From NCBI GenBank assembly GCA_028293225.1, contig JAQGPE010000497.1:1-10225 (forward strand): a stretch of 10,225 bases of DNA, read 5' to 3'. Below the pieces are notes generated by a model, which saw nothing but the letters and a program-made list of their open reading frames with translations, ran no database searches and was not told where the DNA came from. This document shows positions 5,997 through 10,225 of this stretch, piece by piece (position 1 is the first letter of the stretch; each line of letters opens with the position of its first letter). The position numbers were made by a program, and so were the translations under genes. Source of the stretch: Akkermansiaceae bacterium (lineage in GTDB: Bacteria > Verrucomicrobiota > Verrucomicrobiia > Verrucomicrobiales > Akkermansiaceae).

Positions 5997-6940
5997 AACT
6001 GCGCGATTTCACCGCCACTCCGGACCCGTTGACCGCGGCGGCATTGGCGGAGTTCGAGAAGCAGTTCTCATATCCGCTTGGCGACACAACCCGCTTTCAC
6101 CTTTCCCATCAACCGGACTACCTGCGGTTCTTCCAGGCGATCGGGCAAGCGCACCTGCTGGTGGCGGAGCAGGGCGGGGGAGTCCTGGGTTCGCTGGTGA
6201 CGGTGGCGCGGAGCCTGAGCCTCGATGGCCAGGCAAGCGCCGCGCACTATTTCTGCGACCTGAAGGTGCGCCCGTCAGCACGGGGCTCACGGGTGCTGGC
6301 GAATCTGTTCGCAGCGACCCAGTCACGAATCCGGGCCAGCGCATCCCTGAAATGTTATGGCATCGTCATGGGCGGAACCGACCGTCGGCCCAGCGACTAC
6401 ACCGGCCGGCTCGACACCCCGCTGTTCCCGCAGATCGCCGAAATCGCGATCCTGAGGCTCACCGGATCGGGGCAAATTTCACCTGCCGTGACGGAGGCGG
6501 CGGCACGGGAGGTGGCGGAGATTCACCGCGGATTTTCCAGGCCCGGCTACACCGCCACCGGCGGAAATCACGACCTGCGCTCCGGGATGACACCCGTCGG
6601 ACTGCGCATGAAAAACGGCGCAGCCTGTGGGATCGTCGAGGACACCCGGCGGGCCAAACGGCTGCTGGTCGACGACGGCAGCGAAATGCTTTCCGCCCAC
6701 CTGTCATCATTCGCCTTCGTCACCCCCACGGCCGGAGCGGAGCTACTGGAGCATGCCCTGGCCGTGGCGCAACGCTGTGGACTGCCTGCGCTGTTCGTCG
6801 CGATACCCGCTTCGAGTACGGGAGCTCTCGTAACTCAGTTGGAGCGGTCAGGCCTCACCGTCTCGGTCGCCCCCGCCGCGATCTTCGGGCACGATCTGGA
6901 AGCCGGTCGCGACTGGTGGGTCGACACCGCCGAAATCTAG
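5993..6940 (+). CDS. GNAT-fold N-acyltransferase, substrate unknown
   Basis: A 315-residue cytoplasmic protein. Residues about 20-120 match the GNAT fold: a strand with Leu-Leu-Val-Ala-Glu-Gln (55-60), a Gly-rich turn, then Phe-Cys-Asp-Leu-Lys-Val-Arg-Pro-x-x-Arg-Gly (87-98), the acyl-CoA pyrophosphate-binding motif A, followed by a helix. Residues about 200-300 may form a second, degenerate GNAT lobe, as in double-GNAT proteins, but no second motif A is clear. It would acylate an amine using acyl-CoA or acyl-ACP. Coupled by an ATGA overlap to the DUF3419 gene, it could act on the amino group that enzyme introduces (inference). It is last in the operon. Its TAG stop lies in CTAG, which also supplies the stop of the convergent ligase gene, leaving no space for a terminator between them. 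Confidence 0.7.
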   Translation: MKLRDFTATPDPLTAAALAEFEKQFSYPLGDTTRFHLSHQPDYLRFFQAIGQAHLLVAEQGGGVLGSLVTVARSLSLDGQASAAHYFCDLKVRPSARGSRVLANLFAATQSRIRASASLKCYGIVMGGTDRRPSDYTGRLDTPLFPQIAEIAILRLTGSGQISPAVTEAAAREVAEIHRGFSRPGYTATGGNHDLRSGMTPVGLRMKNGAACGIVEDTRRAKRLLVDDGSEMLSAHLSSFAFVTPTAGAELLEHALAVAQRCGLPALFVAIPASSTGALVTQLERSGLTVSVAPAAIFGHDLEAGRDWWVDTAEI

Positions 6941-8376
6941 TCCACCCGCTTCAATTTCCCCGAGGCCGTCAGCGGCAACTCCTCCACCATCTTGAATTGC
7001 ATCGGCACCTTGTAGGCGGACAGCAGCGTCTTGCAGTAGCGCTGCAACTCCACGGCCTTCGGTGGATTCGCCGCATCGATAGGGATGATTTCCCCCACCG
7101 GGATCTGCCCCATCTGCGGGTGCTCCCGGCCCACCACCCGGCTGCGCCGCACCGCCGGGTGCTCGTTAAGCACCTTCTCCACCTCCTCCGGAAAGACCTT
7201 CATGCCCGCGATGTTGATCACCGACTTCTTCCGCCCGCGCAGGAAGAGATAGCCCTCTTCATCCCGCTCCACCAGATCCCCGCTGGCGAACCAGCCATCG
7301 TCAAGTGGCTGCGGATTCCACGGCGAAAGATAGGCATCTAACAGCCCCGGGCCGCGTACCTGGAATTCCCCGGCCGCACCGTCGGAAACCTCAGCCCCTG
7401 CCTCATCCGTCAGCTTCACCTCGTACGCCGGCAGCGCCTTGCCCAGCGCCGTCGGCCTGTCCGCGCCGCCGTCCAGATTCATCACCGACAACCCCACCTC
7501 GATGATTCCCAGCCCCTGGGTCAGCGGCTTGCCGAAGCGGCGCAGGAAATTCCCGGCCGTGACCTCGGGCAGCGCCGCCGCCGTCGCCACCGCCAGTCGC
7601 AGCGTGGGCCACGCGAATGGCCCCGCGTCTCCCGCCAGCATCGCGAAATGAAACGGCGAACCATAGATCACCGTCGCCGAGTTCTTCTCTGCCGTCGCCA
7701 GCACATCCTCGCGCAGCGGCGAATGCTCCAGCACCGTCAGCGCGCCGGCGTAAAGATACAGCACGATCGAGACCGCGAAATGATGCGCCATCGGCAGCAT
7801 CCACAGCACCCGGTCCTCCGCCCCGATCCGCAATCCCTCGTTCGCCGCCGTGATCCGCGCCAGCAGCGTCTCATGCGAAAGCACCACCCCCTTGCTCGCT
7901 CCGGTCGTGCCGGAGCTGAAGCGGATGAAAGCCGGATTGAGCCGCTGGAAATCCTCCTCCGGAAAGCTCAGCTCGCGAACCGCACAGCGATGCAGCTGCC
8001 AGTCCGTGTCCGCCGCTCTGGCAGCCGCCACGATCTCCTCCCGCCCCTGCCACGGCAGCCCGGCCGTCGCCACCACCAGGTCCAGAGCCGTGGCCGCGGC
8101 GATCTCGCCACGCTCCGCTTCGGTCAACTCCTCCGCCAGCGGCACCAGACAACCGCCCGCCAGCAGGATGCCCATCGACAGCACAATATAGCTGAGCCCA
8201 TTCGGACACTGCAGCCCCACCCGCGGCGCGCGCCCCTCGGACCAGTGCTCCCTCAACAACGCCGCAATCTCCCGCGCCTCCGCCGCCAGCCCGCCATAGC
8301 TGCACGCCTCGTCGCCACTCACGATCGCCAGCTTGCCATGCGGATGCCGCCTCAGGATTTCCTCGATCAGATTCAT
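6937..8376 (-). CDS. AMP-forming acyl ligase (acyl-CoA/acyl-ACP synthetase)
   Basis: A 479-residue ANL-superfamily enzyme that activates a carboxylic acid with ATP to acyl-AMP and then passes it to a thiol, CoA or a carrier protein. The core motifs are in order: Ser-Ser-Gly-Thr-Thr-Gly-x-Ser-Lys-Gly (154-163); Gly-Leu-Gly-Ile-Ile-Glu (288-293) where the family normally has Tyr-Gly-x-Thr-Glu, so the Thr is Ile here and the Tyr is Leu; Ser-Gly-Asp (365-367); Gly-Arg-Lys-Lys (381-384); a hinge region with Gly-Met-Lys (391-393); and the C-terminal catalytic lysine Lys474 in Ala-Ser-Gly-Lys. It is shorter than many acyl-CoA synthetases, with a compact N-terminal domain. Next to an acyl carrier protein, loading that carrier is the natural guess; fatty or aryl acid is not decided. 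The ATG overlaps the stop of the upstream acyltransferase gene as ATGA. Confidence 0.85.
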   Translation of the reverse strand: MNLIEEILRRHPHGKLAIVSGDEACSYGGLAAEAREIAALLREHWSEGRAPRVGLQCPNGLSYIVLSMGILLAGGCLVPLAEELTEAERGEIAAATALDLVVATAGLPWQGREEIVAAARAADTDWQLHRCAVRELSFPEEDFQRLNPAFIRFSSGTTGASKGVVLSHETLLARITAANEGLRIGAEDRVLWMLPMAHHFAVSIVLYLYAGALTVLEHSPLREDVLATAEKNSATVIYGSPFHFAMLAGDAGPFAWPTLRLAVATAAALPEVTAGNFLRRFGKPLTQGLGIIEVGLSVMNLDGGADRPTALGKALPAYEVKLTDEAGAEVSDGAAGEFQVRGPGLLDAYLSPWNPQPLDDGWFASGDLVERDEEGYLFLRGRKKSVINIAGMKVFPEEVEKVLNEHPAVRRSRVVGREHPQMGQIPVGEIIPIDAANPPKAVELQRYCKTLLSAYKVPMQFKMVEELPLTASGKLKRVD

Positions 8377-9701
8377 TCCGGAAAAAGGTCACGGTGCAGG
8401 GTTGCGCGCAGCAGCGCCAGTTCATCCGCCGCCAGGCAGCCGTCGCGCCACGACAGCGTCATCGACAGCTGCCCGGCATACTCGGAGAAAAAGATCCCGA
8501 TCCCCGGCGGCGTGCACACCGACGGCACATGATAGCCGTTCAGCACCCGGCTGCCGTGGATCTCTTCCAGCCCCGCGGCGAAGCTCCCCGTATGGGAGTG
8601 GAACAGCGTGCACAGCTCCCCCTTCAGATAAAAGAACACCGGCAGATTGTAGAAGCGCGACGGACAGCGCTCCATCATCTGCATCAGCGCATCCATCGCC
8701 GTGGGCAGCTTGCGGCGCATGAAATCCGCATACTTGCGGAACAGCGCCTTCGCCGCCGGCTTCAACTCCGCCAGCTCCGCCCCGCTCATCAGCAGCGTGT
8801 AGACCGCCATGTGGTTCTGGAACAGCGGCCGCTTGTCCGGATCGCCCTGCCGCTGCACCGGCAGCGAAAGCAACACCGGCACCTCCTCGCCGGGATGCCG
8901 CGCCGCGATCACCGCCTGCACCGCCCGCGCCGCGCAGCAGGCGAAATACGGCAGGAGGAGTAATTCTCCCGCCGTCTTCGCCATCTTCGCGCGAATCTCC
9001 GCGGTCGCCGCCAGGTCGAAATTCTCCACCACGACCCGGTTCCGCCCGGGCCTCACCCCCTTGCGGTGCAGCGATCGCACCCGCCACGCCGGAAAGGTCC
9101 GCATTTCCTCGATCATCGGCTTGGCCCGCCGGTAAAGCGCCTGCACCGGCTCGCCCGCCAGCGGCTCTTCCAGCCCGCCGGACACCGGCCCGCCTTCGGG
9201 AAAAGACCCAGTCGCCGCGATCTCCCGCAGCAGCTTGTCGATTCCCACCGCGTCATGCAGCGAGTGGCTCCACAGCACGACCAGCGCCCACCGCTCCGGC
9301 CCCAGCGCCACCACATGCAGCCGCAGATTCGCACCCGCCCGGTGAATGTCGATCTCCCGCCCGTTCAGCCGCTCCTCGATGAAATCCCGCAACCCATCGG
9401 GTCCCTCCAGATTCCACGTTTCCAGTGGCACCGCTGCGGCCACCGCCCGGTCCAGCTCCCACCGCGCCAGCCAGTCTCCGCCGCGCGACAGCCTCGCCTG
9501 CAGGATCGGGTACTTGCGGCCTAGTAGTTCCGCCGCGCGCCGCAGCGCCGCCAGATCCGGCTCCCCCGCACACTCCACCACCGTGCAGGCCAGGTGATGC
9601 CCCTGGCCGGTCCTCCGCATCAGGCTCTCCAGCCCCATCAGAAAGCCGTCGCTGCACGTCGCGCGCAACGGCCCCAGCGGGGCGGGCGCGGGCGCGTTCA
9701 T
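8373..9701 (-). CDS. Stand-alone condensation-domain-like acyltransferase
   Basis: A 442-residue protein with the two-lobe layout of the chloramphenicol acetyltransferase superfamily (NRPS condensation domains, PapA and WS/DGAT enzymes). The active-site motif is Ser-His-Ser-Leu-His-Asp-Ala (145-151) where the family has His-His-x3-Asp-Gly: the catalytic second His (146) and the structural Asp (150) are kept, the first His and the Gly are changed. A second-lobe signature, Pro-Pro-Gly-Ile-Gly-Ile-Phe-Phe-Ser (398-406) then Leu-Ser-Met-Thr-Leu-Ser-Trp (412-418), matches the late region of the fold. It would move an acyl group from a thioester, probably that of the adjacent carrier protein, to an alcohol or amine. 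I chose the ATG at 9701 because upstream in-frame sequence is Gly/Arg-rich and overlies the carrier-protein gene; this start shares ATGA with its stop. Cytoplasmic, no signal peptide. Confidence 0.75.
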   Translation of the reverse strand: MNAPAPAPLGPLRATCSDGFLMGLESLMRRTGQGHHLACTVVECAGEPDLAALRRAAELLGRKYPILQARLSRGGDWLARWELDRAVAAAVPLETWNLEGPDGLRDFIEERLNGREIDIHRAGANLRLHVVALGPERWALVVLWSHSLHDAVGIDKLLREIAATGSFPEGGPVSGGLEEPLAGEPVQALYRRAKPMIEEMRTFPAWRVRSLHRKGVRPGRNRVVVENFDLAATAEIRAKMAKTAGELLLLPYFACCAARAVQAVIAARHPGEEVPVLLSLPVQRQGDPDKRPLFQNHMAVYTLLMSGAELAELKPAAKALFRKYADFMRRKLPTAMDALMQMMERCPSRFYNLPVFFYLKGELCTLFHSHTGSFAAGLEEIHGSRVLNGYHVPSVCTPPGIGIFFSEYAGQLSMTLSWRDGCLAADELALLRATLHRDLFPE

Positions 9702-9931
9702 GGAGCCTGACGCCCGGTCACCAGCGTCGCGATCTTTTCGACCGTGGAAAAATTCTCCCGCGACAGATCCGCCGGATCCATCGCCACCCCGAAGCGGTCC
9801 TCGATCGCCAGCAGCAGCTGCATGATCCCCATCGAGTCCAGCCCGGCGGTGAAAAGATCCGTCTCCGCCGTGATCGGACCGGCGTGGTCGAGGATGTCGG
9901 ATCGGATCAGTTCGATGAGGTCTTGCTCCAT
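9698..9931 (-). CDS. Acyl carrier protein
   Basis: A 77-residue carrier protein, the usual length for a stand-alone ACP. The phosphopantetheine attachment site is Gly-Leu-Asp-Ser-Met-Gly (30-35), with Ser33 as the modified residue, at the start of helix 2, followed by an acidic segment Ile-Glu-Asp-Arg-Phe-Gly (43-48). A phosphopantetheinyl transferase encoded elsewhere would be needed. It would tether the acyl chain for the ligase and condensation-like enzyme encoded next to it. I chose the ATG at 9931. An in-frame ATG at 10018 adds 29 Arg-rich residues unlike an ACP and overlaps the upstream gene. Its stop shares ATGA with the next gene. A promoter-like sequence lies just upstream. Confidence 0.9.
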   Translation of the reverse strand: MEQDLIELIRSDILDHAGPITAETDLFTAGLDSMGIMQLLLAIEDRFGVAMDPADLSRENFSTVEKIATLVTGRQAP

Positions 9932-9952
9932 GCGTCGGCGGTTCGAACACAG

Positions 9953-9981
9953 CCTATAGCGGTTCCTCTCCGCCGGATCAA
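9953..9981 (-). promoter_or_regulatory. Candidate internal promoter upstream of the ACP gene
   Basis: Reading leftward, TTGATC (9981-9976) and TATAGG (9958-9953) are separated by 17 bases, each matching four of six sigma-70 consensus bases. The -35 box overlaps the TGA stop of the upstream gene. It would start transcription about 15-20 bases before the ACP start codon, so ACP, acyltransferase and ligase could be made without the upstream genes. Confidence 0.35.
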
Positions 9982-10225
9982 TCTCCGGCTGCCACCCGCA
10001 CCGCTTTGCCCGACTCATAGCCGCGCTGATGGCAGATGGGCGCCAGCTTCTGGCTGAACAGGCCCGGGAAAGGCGTGGTGGTATCGATCTCGATCAGCCG
10101 CTTGCCCTTCATCCGCGCCAGCTCCACCCGGTGCCGGTGCAGCTCGCCACAGACCGTCTGGTGCGCGATCCCCACCGCCGAAGCCATGGTCTCCCACTTC
10201 ACCGTCGGACCGCTGCCCTGCTCGT
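9978..10225 (-). CDS. Unrecognised gene, C-terminal part only (runs off the right edge)
   Basis: The frame is open from the window edge for about 81 codons to TGA at 9980-9978, with strongly GC-rich third positions like its neighbours, so it is very probably coding. I do not recognise the family. Visible features are a His-rich stretch (Gly-Glu-Leu-His-Arg-His-Arg), a Pro-Phe-Pro-Gly-Leu-Phe segment, a single Cys-His near the end, and no clear membrane segment or signal. A GTG at 10202 lies inside the frame, but the frame continues upstream without a stop, so the true start is probably outside. It lies 46 bases upstream of the ACP gene on the same strand and may be cotranscribed with it, possibly as another enzyme of the same locus. 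Confidence 0.65.
   Translation of the reverse strand, partial: EQGSGPTVKWETMASAVGIAHQTVCGELHRHRVELARMKGKRLIEIDTTTPFPGLFSQKLAPICHQRGYESGKAVRVAAGD

Noticed and set aside
5731..7341. Plus-strand open frame of 536 codons
   Set aside because: It is Arg/Pro/Gly-rich, crosses the ends of three well-supported genes on both strands and is a by-product of high GC content.
8373..9950. Longer start for the condensation-like acyltransferase
   Set aside because: The 83 added residues are Gly/Arg/Asp-rich and are out-of-frame reading of the ACP gene; the ATGA overlap gives a better start.
9698..10018. Longer start for the acyl carrier protein
   Set aside because: The 29 added residues are Arg/Cys-rich, unlike any ACP N-terminus, and overlap the end of the upstream gene.

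Overview
This GC-rich window (mostly G or C at third codon positions) reads as bacterial chromosome, probably from a Verrucomicrobiota member of the Luteolibacter/Haloferula type. That guess rests on recalled family resemblance: a tiny lipoprotein with a Cys-Glu-Arg-His-Glu-Trp start to its mature part, and a secreted coiled-coil protein whose C-terminal domain I associate with Planctomycetes and Verrucomicrobia. There are no RNA genes, insertion sequences or CRISPR arrays.

Layout. Left edge: a small His-rich lipoprotein (+). Then about 290 bases without a gene, holding hairpins and a short tandem repeat. Next are two minus-strand genes: a flavin-dependent halogenase-like oxidoreductase and, upstream of it, a secreted coiled-coil protein with a beta-rich C-terminal domain. 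A 290-base divergent intergenic region with a 9-bp inverted repeat separates these from a tight four-gene plus-strand operon: a heme-oxygenase-like di-metal oxidase (HDO), a membrane fatty acid desaturase, a DUF3419/BtaA-like aminocarboxypropyl transferase and a GNAT-type acyltransferase. All three internal junctions overlap (11, 13 and 4 nt). It meets tail to tail, with both stop codons inside one CTAG, a minus-strand operon reading leftward from the right edge: an unrecognised partial gene, an acyl carrier protein, a condensation-domain-like acyltransferase and an AMP-forming acyl ligase, the last three joined by ATGA overlaps.

How the genes may work together (inference). The right half looks like a small biosynthetic locus for a modified fatty-acyl product. 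The ligase could activate an acyl chain and load it on the carrier protein. The desaturase and HDO could modify the chain. The BtaA-like enzyme could add a 3-amino-3-carboxypropyl group from S-adenosylmethionine, and the GNAT and condensation-like enzymes could make the acyl bond. The halogenase-like enzyme may or may not belong. I know of no described pathway with exactly this set, and the product cannot be read from the sequence. The minus operon continues past the right edge, so the locus is not complete here.

None of the starts I chose has a clear Shine-Dalgarno sequence, so starts were picked from family fit and gene overlaps.
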